Assembly (NCBI GenBank): GCA_050955105.1
Contig: JBPBQZ010000124.1
Span: 1-48,680, forward strand
Source of the DNA: JBPBQZ01 sp050955105
GTDB lineage: Bacteria; Pseudomonadota; Gammaproteobacteria; Burkholderiales; Burkholderiaceae
Length of the DNA: 48,680 nucleotides
Direction: 5' to 3'
A model generated the notes under the pieces. It worked only from the letters and a program-made list of their open reading frames with translations. It was not told where the DNA came from and searched no databases. This document shows, in pieces, positions 8,424 through 17,900 of this stretch (positions are counted from its first letter, which is position 1; each line of letters begins with the position of its first letter). A program made the translations under genes and the position numbers.

Positions 8424-10055
8424 TCAGTTCGCCCGCGTTACCGCATGGCTACGCAACAGCTGATTCAGCAGCGAGCGGACTGCCGGCGCCAGTTCACTGG
8501 CAGTCAGGCCGGCCGGCCCATGGCCCGCGTCACCCAGCGTTTCGGCAGCCCGCCCGTGCAGAAATACCGCTGCCAAGGCTGCCTCGCGCGCGCCTACATG
8601 CTGTGCGAGGAACGCGCCAATCAGGCCACAGAGCACGTCGCCGGTGCCGCCGGTGGCAAGACCCGCGTCACCGGTGGGATTGATCGCCAGCGCTTGCGAC
8701 GGCGCGGCGATCAGGGTGCCCGAGCCTTTCAATACCGCTACGCAGCCAAAGCGCTCCGACAAACTCCGCACGGCCGCCAATCGGTCGCCTTCGATGGATT
8801 TCACGTCGGTGTCGAGCAGTCGCGCCGCTTCCAATGGGTGCGGTGTGATGACCGTTGCGGCGCCACCCGCGCGCAATGCATCGGCCAAGGCGGGGTGCGT
8901 GGACAGCAGATTCAGCGCGTCGGCGTCGACCACTTTCGGTACCTGCAAACGCAGGATCTGGTCGAGCCGTTGTACCACGCGGTCGCTGCGACCGAAGCCG
9001 GGGCCGATCGCCAGCGCGCTCATCTCGTCGAGCGGCAAATGGTCTATCTCGTGCAGCATCAATTCTGGATGGGGAGGATCGTAGGCCGGGCCGCCGGCGC
9101 CGAGCAGCGCCACGTGAACCTTTCCCGCGCCCGCGAACAGCGCGGCGCGTGATGCCAGGATCGGCGCACCGCACATGCCGGTATCACCGCCCACCACGGC
9201 AAGGCTGCCGAATGTGCCTTTGTTGGCCGCGAAATCGCGGCGCGGAATGCTGGGCATGAAGAGGGCCGGGGCGTTCACCACGCAGTGGGCACGTGCCGCG
9301 ACGGCAGCCGGCGCGTCGCTCGGCGACCCGTCATCGACGCCGAGCGGCGCCAGCCACAAGCGCCCGCTCAGGTCGCGGCCAACGCCGGTATAAAGGCCGG
9401 GCTTCAACGCTAGAAATGCAAGAGTGTCGGTGGCACGTACCGCAGTATCGCGAGCCGACGACTGCTTCGAGGCGGCGCCGCCGTGTGCACCGCTTATCAC
9501 CAGACCATTGTCGCTCGCCAGCCCGCTCGGCAAATCAAGCGCCAATACTGGGCCGCCGCTGGCGGTGCGCGCCGACAGGGCGGCGGCGAGCGTGGCAAAG
9601 ACGCCGTCGAGCGGCCGCGCCAGGCCCGCGCCGAACATGCCGTCGACCGCCCAGTCGGCCGACGCCAGCGCTTCCCGCGCCGCGTCGTCGAAGCTTTCGA
9701 CGATCGGCACGCCTGCTTCGCGCGCCTGCGCAAGCGCCCAGCGCGCATCGTCGGGCAGCGCGGCTTGCGGCAGGCACACCAGCACGCGCACCCGCGCGGC
9801 CAGCAGCGCGGTGGCGGTTACCAGCGCATCGCCGCCGTTGTTGCCAGGCCCCGCGGCGATAAATACCGCGGGGGGCCGGCGCCCGCGGGTGCGCACCAGC
9901 CGGGCGCCGAGAAAACGCGCCGCCGTTTCGCCAGCGCGCGCCATCAGGGTATGAGGTGGATATTGCGCCGCGGCGCGCTGCTCCAGCGCACGCAAGGCGT
10001 TCAGATCGAGTACGGCAAGCGCGAGATCGCGCGGATCGAGCAAGTCTTCGGTCAT
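8424..10055 (-). CDS. nnr: Bifunctional NAD(P)H-hydrate epimerase / ADP-dependent NAD(P)H-hydrate dehydratase
   Basis: A 543-residue fused metabolite-repair enzyme restoring damaged (hydrated) NADH and NADPH. The N-terminal YjeF_N epimerase domain (about 10-225) shows AAGPGNNGGDALV and VDGMFGAGLARPL. The C-terminal ribokinase-like dehydratase domain (about 260-530) shows NKGTFGSLAVVGG, ITPHPLEAARLL and the ATP/ADP-site TGGTGDVLCGLIGAFL. The start MTEDLLDP has a GGGAG site 6 nt upstream; the longer open frame enters the purL promoter region. It is divergent from purL with 148 bp between start codons. The fused form is usual in proteobacteria. Confidence 0.95.
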   Translation of the reverse strand: MTEDLLDPRDLALAVLDLNALRALEQRAAAQYPPHTLMARAGETAARFLGARLVRTRGRRPPAVFIAAGPGNNGGDALVTATALLAARVRVLVCLPQAALPDDARWALAQAREAGVPIVESFDDAAREALASADWAVDGMFGAGLARPLDGVFATLAAALSARTASGGPVLALDLPSGLASDNGLVISGAHGGAASKQSSARDTAVRATDTLAFLALKPGLYTGVGRDLSGRLWLAPLGVDDGSPSDAPAAVAARAHCVVNAPALFMPSIPRRDFAANKGTFGSLAVVGGDTGMCGAPILASRAALFAGAGKVHVALLGAGGPAYDPPHPELMLHEIDHLPLDEMSALAIGPGFGRSDRVVQRLDQILRLQVPKVVDADALNLLSTHPALADALRAGGAATVITPHPLEAARLLDTDVKSIEGDRLAAVRSLSERFGCVAVLKGSGTLIAAPSQALAINPTGDAGLATGGTGDVLCGLIGAFLAQHVGAREAALAAVFLHGRAAETLGDAGHGPAGLTASELAPAVRSLLNQLLRSHAVTRAN

Positions 10056-10114
10056 AAGATCTCCCGGGCGTCGAGACTTCACGGCGTGCGAGCCTCGACA
10101 GCTACCCGTCCTAG

Positions 10115-10120
10115 TATAAT
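10115..10120 (+). promoter_or_regulatory. Candidate -10 box of purL
   Basis: A perfect TATAAT 84 bp before the purL ATG in the nnr/purL intergenic region. No well-spaced -35 hexamer is visible, so an activator or an atypical promoter may be involved. Confidence 0.45.
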
Positions 10121-10203
10121 GAGCGTCCTTCATGGCGACCGGGCACGGCCTTCCGCTGCCCGGCTCGCCGTTCGCTTCAGGCTTGCCCCGCCTTCGATCC
10201 AAC

Positions 10204-13200
10204 ATGGTCCACATCCTCCATCTCGCCGGCGCGCGCGCGCTCTCCGATTTCCGTCGTGAACGCCTGCTGCAAGCGCTGCAGGCCGTCGATGCCGATGTCA
10301 CCGACGTGCGCTCCAGCTTCTTGCACATCGTCGGTCTTGAACGGGCTCCAGATGCCGCCGAGCAGGGCCGCCTGGCCGAGCTGTTGTGTTATGGCGATCC
10401 CGCCGAGGACGCCGGCGAACGCGGCGCTCGCGCACATCAGGCGAACTTCATTGTCATTCCACGCTTTGGCACGATCTCGCCGTGGGCCAGCAAGGCCAGC
10501 GACATCGCGCATCACTGCGGCTTCGAGCAGGTGCGGCGCATCGAACGCGGCATCGAGCACACATTGAATTTCAAGACCGGCCTGTTCGGCGGTCGCCGCG
10601 AGCTCGACGATGCACGACGCGCGCGGCTTGCCGCGGTGTTGCACGACCGCATGACCGAAACCGTGGTCTATACGCGGGCAGACGCCGAACACCTGTTCGA
10701 CACGTTGCCGGGCAAGGCCTTGCGCCGCGTGCCGTTGTTAGCGGAAGGGCGCGCGGCGCTGGAAGCCGCCAACCTCGAATACGGGTTGGCGCTGGCCGAC
10801 GACGAGATCGACTATCTGGCGGATGCTTTCAGCGGTTTGCAGCGCGATCCGACCGACGTCGAGTTGATGATGTTCGCGCAAGCCAACAGCGAGCACTGCC
10901 GGCACAAGATCTTCAATGCCGACTGGACCATCGATGGCCAGCCGCAAGACATGTCGCTGTTCCAGATGATTCGGCATACGCATGCGCGGCATCCCGAGCG
11001 CACCATCGTCGCCTATTCGGACAATGCCGCGGTGATGGAAGGCGCACGCGTGGCGAGTTGGCATCCGGATGCAGCCTCGCGGCGCTATGCAGCGGGCGAA
11101 GTGTTGACGCACACGCTGATGAAGGTGGAAACGCACAATCATCCGACGGCGATCTCGCCGTTCGCGGGCGCGGCAACCGGCGCGGGCGGCGAAATTCGCG
11201 ACGAAGGTGCCACCGGTCGCGGCGCGCGTCCGAAGGCTGGCATGACGGGTTTTTCGGTGTCGAACCTGGCCTTGCCGGGCGGCACGCGCAATTGGGAAAA
11301 TGCGCGCGACGTGACTTTACCGGCGCCCCCATGGCCGGCCGAGGCAGACGCCCCGTTGACTGGCGGCGACAAGCCCTCAAACAAAACGAAGGCAGGTGGG
11401 CCTGGCGACGCGCAGCCGAAAGCCTATGGCCGTCCCGACCGCATCGCCGCGCCGCTCGACATCATGATCGATGGCCCGCTGGGCGGCGCCGCCTTTAATA
11501 ACGAATTCGGTCGGCCGAATCTGGCCGGCTATTTCCGCGTCTACGAGCAAAACGTCGGCGGTCGGGTGCGCGGTTATCACAAGCCCGTGATGATCGCCGG
11601 CGGCATCGGCAACATCATTGAAGGGCATACGCATAAGCTGGGCTTGCCGCCAGGTTCCTTGCTGATCCAGATCGGCGGTCCGGGCATGCGCATCGGTCTG
11701 GGCGGCGGTTCGGCCAGTTCGATGGCCACCGGCACCAATACGGCCGAGCTCGATTTCGATTCCGTGCAGCGCGGTAATCCCGAAATCCAGCGGCGCGCGC
11801 AGGAGGTCATCAACGCCTGTTGGCAGCTCGGCGCCGACAACCCGATCCTCAGCATTCATGACGTCGGCGCTGGCGGCTTGTCGAACGCGTTTCCGGAACT
11901 CGTCGAAGGCGCCGAGCGCGGCGCCGATTTCTCGCTAAGCGAAGTGCCGCTCGAAGAAAGCGGCTTGTCGCCGCGCGAAATCTGGAGCAACGAGGCGCAG
12001 GAGCGCTATGTATTGGCGATCGCGCCGCAGAGCTATGCGTTGTTCGAGGCGATGTGCGTGCGTGAGCGCTGTCCGGTGGCGGTAGTGGGCGTGGCGACTG
12101 AGGCACAGCGGCTGCGCCTGCTCGACCGCCTGCCGCCAGAGGGTGCATTGGCGCGCGGTGCGGGCGATGCGTCCGCCAAGCGCGCGGCACGTGACCAGGA
12201 CCAGGACCAGGACCAGGACCACGACGATACGCCCGTCGACATGCCGATGGATGTGCTGTTCGGCAAGCCGCCGAAGATGCACCGCGACGTGGCGCATGCG
12301 ACCACCGCGTTCGTGCCGCTGACGCTGACTGGGCTGCCGCTGGCCGGCATCGCCGAAGCGGTGCTTGCGCATCCGACGGTGGGCAGCAAAGCATTCCTGA
12401 TCACCATCGGCGATCGCACCGTGGGCGGCTTGACGGTGCGCGACCAGATGGTCGGCCCCTGGCAGATTCCGGTGGCCGATTGTGCGATCACATCGATGGC
12501 CTACGCGGGCTTTGCTGGCGAGGCGATGAGCATGGCCGAACGCGCGCCGCTGGCAGTGATCGATGCGCCGGCTTCCGGCCGCATGGCGATCGGCGAAGCG
12601 CTGACCAATATCGCGGCGGCGCCGATCGAATCGATCGGCCACATCAAGCTGTCCGCCAACTGGATGGCCGCGTGTGGCAGCCCAGGCGAAGACGCGGCGC
12701 TCTATGACACCGTGCGCGCAGTCGGCTTGGAGCTTTGCCCGACGCTGGGCCTGAGCATACCCGTGGGTAAAGATTCACTGTCGATGCGCACGCGCTGGCG
12801 CGATGCCGCGGGCGCGGAAACAGCGGCCGGGCAGGGTACGCCTGCGCTGACCGCCGGCGCGCTCGACAAAGAAGTGACGGCGCCGGTCACCTTGATTGTT
12901 TCGGCGTTTGCGCCGGTGCAAGACGTACGTCGGCATTTGACGCCGCAACTGCGACGCGTGGCCGACGTGGGCGAAACCGTCTTGATCGCGATTGACCTCG
13001 GGCGCGGCAAGAACCGCCTGGGCGGCAGCATCCTGGCGCAGGTGTCGGGCCAGATCGGCGACACCGTGCCCGACCTCGATGACGCGCAAGACCTCGCACG
13101 CCTGTTCGCGGCGATCCAGGCCTTGAACGCCCAGGGGCGGTTGCTCGCCTACCATGATCGTTCCGATGGCGGGCTGTTCGCCACCGTTTGCGAGATGGCG

Positions 13201-14454
13201 TTCGCCGGACACATGGGCGTGGCGCTGAACATCGATATGCTGACGCTGGAAAACGGTGTTGAATCCGACTACGGCGACGCTAAAGACTGGACCCGCCAGA
13301 CCTCGGGGCGCCGCGACGACTTGACTTTGCGTGCGCTGTTTGCGGAAGAACTGGGTGCGGTGATTCAGGTGCGCGCCACGGAGCGCGATGCGGCATTCGC
13401 AGTACTGCGCGAACATGGGCTGAGCGCCTGCAGCCACGTCATCGGCAAGCCGAACGACGGCGCGCAGCTCGAGATATGGCGCGACGCGAAGAAGATCTAC
13501 GATGCGCCGCGCGGCGACTTGCAGCGGGCCTGGAGCGAAGTCAGTTGGCGCATCGCGCGGCTGCGTGACAATCCGGAATGCGCCGACGCGGCCTATGCAT
13601 TGGCCGACGCGGCCGACGATCCGGGCCTGCACGCGCAATTGAGCTTCGACCCTGCCGACGATATCGCCGCGCCGATGATTGCCACCGGCGCGCGTCCGCG
13701 CGTGGCGATCCTGCGCGAGCAAGGGGTGAATTCGCATAGCGAGATGGCGTTTGCCTTTGATCGCGCCGGCTTCGACTCGTACGACGTACATATGAGCGAC
13801 TTGATCGAAGGGCGCGCCACACTGGCTGACTACGCCGGGGCCGTCGCCTGCGGCGGCTTCTCATATGGTGACGTGCTGGGCGCGGGAGAAGGCTGGGCTA
13901 AAACCATCCAGTTCAGCCCGCGCCTGGCCGAGATGTTCCGCAGCTTTTTCGCACGTGCCGATACCTTCGCATTGGGCGTTTGCAATGGCTGCCAGATGAT
14001 GAGCGCGTTGGCGCCGATGATTCCGGGTGCCGAAGCGTGGCCGCGCTTCACACGCAATCGCTCGGAGCAGTTCGAGGCGCGCTTGTCGCTGGTGGAAATT
14101 CCCGAATCACAGTCGCTGTTCTTCCAGGGCATGCTCGGTTCGCGCTTACCGATCGCGGTTTCGCATGGCGAAGGCTTCGCCAATTTCGCGCAACAAGGGG
14201 ATATCGCCGCGGCACCGGTGGTGATGCGTTATGTCGATCACCATGGACAGCCGACCGAACGTTACCCGTTTAATCCGAACGGTTCACCGGCGGGGTTGGC
14301 CGGTACTACCAGTGCCGACGGCCGCTTCACCATCCTTATGCCGCATCCGGAACGGGTTACGCGCACCGCTTGCATGAGCTGGCACCCGGACGGCTGGCCC
14401 GACGACAGTCCCTGGCTGCGCATTTTCCGTAACGCACGCCGTTGGTTGGGTTGA
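10204..14454 (+). CDS. purL: Phosphoribosylformylglycinamidine synthase, single-chain (PurL)
   Basis: A 1416-residue enzyme for the fourth step of purine synthesis: FGAR + glutamine + ATP to FGAM. The N-terminal PurS-like part and linker are followed by two AIRS-type halves, with NSEHCRHK, LDIMIDGPLGGAAFNNEFGR, SIHDVGAGGLSNAFPELVEG and PVGKDSLSM. The C-terminal glutaminase carries the nucleophile Cys in ALGVCNGCQMM (about residue 1257) and the His-Glu pair in MPHPERVTR. The start MVHILHLAGARAL matches the family; an upstream in-frame ATG at 10132 adds a non-homologous Gly/Pro leader. Compared with E. coli there are extra low-complexity inserts near residues 375-405 and about 650-680, the second with an Asp-Gln repeat. 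It stands alone, divergent from nnr, with a terminator behind it. Confidence 0.97.
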   Translation: MVHILHLAGARALSDFRRERLLQALQAVDADVTDVRSSFLHIVGLERAPDAAEQGRLAELLCYGDPAEDAGERGARAHQANFIVIPRFGTISPWASKASDIAHHCGFEQVRRIERGIEHTLNFKTGLFGGRRELDDARRARLAAVLHDRMTETVVYTRADAEHLFDTLPGKALRRVPLLAEGRAALEAANLEYGLALADDEIDYLADAFSGLQRDPTDVELMMFAQANSEHCRHKIFNADWTIDGQPQDMSLFQMIRHTHARHPERTIVAYSDNAAVMEGARVASWHPDAASRRYAAGEVLTHTLMKVETHNHPTAISPFAGAATGAGGEIRDEGATGRGARPKAGMTGFSVSNLALPGGTRNWENARDVTLPAPPWPAEADAPLTGGDKPSNKTKAGGPGDAQPKAYGRPDRIAAPLDIMIDGPLGGAAFNNEFGRPNLAGYFRVYEQNVGGRVRGYHKPVMIAGGIGNIIEGHTHKLGLPPGSLLIQIGGPGMRIGLGGGSASSMATGTNTAELDFDSVQRGNPEIQRRAQEVINACWQLGADNPILSIHDVGAGGLSNAFPELVEGAERGADFSLSEVPLEESGLSPREIWSNEAQERYVLAIAPQSYALFEAMCVRERCPVAVVGVATEAQRLRLLDRLPPEGALARGAGDASAKRAARDQDQDQDQDHDDTPVDMPMDVLFGKPPKMHRDVAHATTAFVPLTLTGLPLAGIAEAVLAHPTVGSKAFLITIGDRTVGGLTVRDQMVGPWQIPVADCAITSMAYAGFAGEAMSMAERAPLAVIDAPASGRMAIGEALTNIAAAPIESIGHIKLSANWMAACGSPGEDAALYDTVRAVGLELCPTLGLSIPVGKDSLSMRTRWRDAAGAETAAGQGTPALTAGALDKEVTAPVTLIVSAFAPVQDVRRHLTPQLRRVADVGETVLIAIDLGRGKNRLGGSILAQVSGQIGDTVPDLDDAQDLARLFAAIQALNAQGRLLAYHDRSDGGLFATVCEMAFAGHMGVALNIDMLTLENGVESDYGDAKDWTRQTSGRRDDLTLRALFAEELGAVIQVRATERDAAFAVLREHGLSACSHVIGKPNDGAQLEIWRDAKKIYDAPRGDLQRAWSEVSWRIARLRDNPECADAAYALADAADDPGLHAQLSFDPADDIAAPMIATGARPRVAILREQGVNSHSEMAFAFDRAGFDSYDVHMSDLIEGRATLADYAGAVACGGFSYGDVLGAGEGWAKTIQFSPRLAEMFRSFFARADTFALGVCNGCQMMSALAPMIPGAEAWPRFTRNRSEQFEARLSLVEIPESQSLFFQGMLGSRLPIAVSHGEGFANFAQQGDIAAAPVVMRYVDHHGQPTERYPFNPNGSPAGLAGTTSADGRFTILMPHPERVTRTACMSWHPDGWPDDSPWLRIFRNARRWLG
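12193..12222 (+). repeat. Hexanucleotide tandem repeat inside purL
   Basis: Four perfect GACCAG units plus one GACCAC, coding for alternating Asp and Gln (last Gln changed to His). Being a multiple of three, copy changes would alter length without shifting the frame. Confidence 0.9.
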
Positions 14455-14493
14455 AGTAGCGGCGCGCCGTATGGCGCTCGGCTGGTCGGTTAG

Positions 14494-14532
14494 GGCCCCG
14501 AATTCGCAGCGGCGGATTCGGGGCCTTTTCTT
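14494..14532 (+). terminator. Intrinsic terminator of purL
   Basis: GGCCCCGAAT (14494-14503) pairs with ATTCGGGGCC (14516-14525) around a 12-nt loop, followed by TTTTCTTT. It begins 40 bp after the purL stop. Confidence 0.9.
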
Positions 14533-14533
14533 T

Positions 14534-14953
14534 GGTGCGTCGTTGTCGGGATTTCGATCTTCTTGACGCCGTCGAGCTCTCGGATTCAGACAGCCTCGAT
14601 CTTTTTGCGCTTTCGCGGAGCGGCGATCACAACTTTACTGCGTGCCTCGCCGCAAGCGTCCCAGAAACATCGTGTCACGCCTGATTATCGGGAAAAGTGC
14701 TTGGCCAAAATGCTTGATTCGAAACTCATGCCCGTGGTCTAGTAGGCCGGTCGACATGTCCACCCCAGCGCTTGTTCATTCATAGCTAAGTCATCGCTTA
14801 TCTAATTAGGATAGCTACGTTATGTTTGAGGAAAATAGAGTTCGGCTTACCTCTTCGCTGACAGCCGGCATGTTCGACCGCTTCGATATGGCATCGCCGC
14901 GGGCATTGCGGCGATGAATGATTCACCTCAACTCGGTCGCTCGAACTCACAGC
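14534..14953. other. Noncoding stretch upstream of the autotransporter
   Basis: No gene is supported here. The middle is AT-rich. It holds a direct repeat ATAGCTA (14782-14788 and 14811-14817) and a near-palindrome TATCTAATTAGGATA (14799-14813), which could be a regulator site for the downstream gene. No clear -35/-10 pair could be placed. Confidence 0.5.
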
Positions 14954-17900
14954 ATGACAAAAATCTATCAAGTGATTTGGAATCCGGTGCGCCAGGCAAT
15001 GGTTGTTGTTTCAGAATTGGCGCGGCGTCGGCAGGCGGGTAGCAGCGGCATCGTTTCGGTGAGCGCGGCAGTGTCTCGAGCCGCCTGTGGCACCGGCCGC
15101 GACCATCGGGTGAGCACCAGTGCAGCGCCGTCCACTGTACTGCGGGCTTTATGCGCAGCCGTCGCAATGCTGCTGCTTGGCCAAACGCCCGGTGCCTGGG
15201 CGGCATGCACGCCACTGGTGCCGACCGCCGGCAGCACCGTGAATTGCACCGGACCCAATCTGGCATTTTCATCGAGTGTGAACAATCTGACGGTGGACGT
15301 CGCCGCGGGCTCGGTGGTTTCCGCTCCGGTGGGGGGGCCGCAAGCCAGCGTGACCTTATCCGGCAATGGCGCCAGTCTGAGCAACGCGGGCGCCATCGGT
15401 ACGCTTGTCGGCCTGCCGGTGACGGGCGTCAACATCGGCAATGCCAACGGCAACGTCATCAGTATCAACAATACCAATACGGGCCTGATTCAAGGCCTCA
15501 CCGACTTGTTGCCTACCACGCTGGGTAGCGGCATTGGTTTCGGCGTATTGGTTCAGAACGGCGTGGGCGGCGCGAGCACCATCACCAATGCCGGCACCAT
15601 CAACACCAATCTATTGGTGCTGCCGGCTGGCGCCGGCGCTGCCATCGGTGCGACTGGCGGTGGCGCGGTAAGCGTGGTCAACACCGGAACCATCAACGGC
15701 CGCATCGGCATTGCCGCCAATGGCACCGCGGGACAAGGACAAAGCGTTATTAATGCCGGCACGATCACGGGCAGCGTGGCAATGGGCGGCGGCAACAATC
15801 AATTCACGTCTGTAACGGGCTCGCAAATCAGCACGCCTGTGCCAGTGGCGGCCGTAACCTTGCCAGGTAACGGCCTGACCTTGGCCGCGGGCGGCGTGGT
15901 GGATGCCGGCGCTGGCGGCAATAACACGCTGGTGCTACAAAACTCCGCGACAGGCAGCGGCAGCGGGAACACCGGCACCGGCGTCGCGGCGGCTGGCGCC
16001 TACACCAATTTTGAGCATTTAACGGTTAATAGCGGCACCTGGACCACTGATGGCGCGTTGGTAAGCGGCGACGCGACGCTCAACGGCGGCATCGTCGCGA
16101 TCGACAACGGCGCCGCACTGGGCGCCGGCACGGTGACCGCGAACGGCGGTGCACTGTCCGCTGCAACGCAAGCGGCGGGAGCAGGGCTGAACGTGAGCAA
16201 CGCGATAACGCTGGCGAACGGCGGCTTGACGGTCAACGGTGCGAACAATCTGTCCTTGTCCGGCGCGATCGGCGGGTCAGGTACTCTGACAACGAATGCC
16301 ACCGGCAGCCTGACCTTGGACGGCGCTAACACTTACAGCGGCGGTACGGTGCTCAGCGCGGGCACCTTGGCGCTTGGCAGCGATACGGCACTGGGCAGCG
16401 GCGCGCTCAACGTAACCGGCGCCGCGACGCTCGAGAACGATGCCGCCGTTACCTTAGGCAACGCGATCGACGCGGCGGCGGCGCTCACGCTGGGCGGATC
16501 TGCCGATCTCACACTCAACGGGGCGGTGACCGGCGCGGGTAGCTTGACCAAGCAGGGTGCCGCGGTCTTAACGCTCGATGGCGCCAATACTTACACCGGC
16601 GGTACAACACTCGCGGCGGGCGGCTTGGTGGTGGGCGACGGCGCCGCGCTAGGCACTGGCGATCTGACGGTGACAGGCGCAGCTTCGTTGGATAGCTCGG
16701 CGGATGCATCGCTCAACAACAACATTCACGCAGGCGCCGACCTCGATATCGGTGGCTCGAATGCATTGACTCTGCAAGGTGTGGTAGACGGCGTCGGCGC
16801 TTTGAGCAAAAACGGCGCCGCCACTTTAACGCTGGACGGCGCCAACACCTATAGCGGTGGCACGAACCTGGCGGCGGGCGGCATAACGCTCGGCAGCAAC
16901 ACTGCGCTGGGCAGTGGGCTGCTCGATGTCACCGGTCCGGCCACACTCGACAGTAGTGCGGATCTCGTGATCGCCAATAGCGTCAACACGAACGATGCAC
17001 TGACCGTCGTGGGTAGCCATGGACTGGAAATCAATGGCACGGTGGGGGGCGCCGGCAGCTTGCTCAAGACCGGCGATGCGAGTTTGACGCTGACGGCGGC
17101 AAATACTTACGCCGGTGGCACGAGCTTGGCGTCCGGCAGCCTGTTAATTGGCAATGATGCCAGCTTGGGGGGCGGCGCACTACACGTGACCGGTGATGCG
17201 ACGCTGGACAGCACTGCCGATGTTTCGCTTGCCAATAGTGTCGAGACCGATGCCGCGCTAACCGTAGGCGGCAGCCACAACATGACGCTGAGCGGCAACT
17301 TCAGCGGAGCCGGCAGCGTCATCAAGCAAGGCAACGCAGCGATTTCGTTGGACGGCGACAACACTTATGCAGGTGGTACAACGCTGCAAGCGGGGACGTT
17401 GATTGCTGGCGGCAATTCGGCGCTCGGCACGGGGACGTTGACAGTGGATGGCACGGCGACTTTGGTCGGCTCGGCGGCCGTTGACTTAAACAATGCCATC
17501 GCACTGGCGGCTGGCGGCGACCTGGATATTGGCGGTCCCAATGCCATTACCCTTAATGGCACCCTTTCCGGCGACGGCGCGCTTACCAAGAACAGTGGGT
17601 CGGATTTAACCCTTACGGGCAACAACACATTCACAGGCGGCCTCACACTGGGCGACGGCCCGTTAACCATCGGCAACGCCGGCGCGCTGGGGACCGGCAC
17701 GGTGCATGTGATCGGCGCCGCGACGCTTGACAACGCCGATGCTTTTTCTGTGAACAACGCATTTCTCGACGATGCGTCGTTGACGCTGGCCGGCGGCCAT
17801 GACCTCTCCTTGAATGGTTCGATTTCAGGCGCCGGGAATGTGACCAAGGCAGGGCCGTCCGCTTTATCGCTGAATGGCGACAACACCTATAGCGGTGGCA

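Noticed and set aside
9293..9862. Arg/Pro/Ala-rich plus-strand frames opposite nnr
   Set aside because: Typical high-GC antisense shadows without motifs or ribosome sites.
12193..12222. Phase-variation switch in purL
   Set aside because: The repeat unit is six bases, so copy changes cannot shift the frame.
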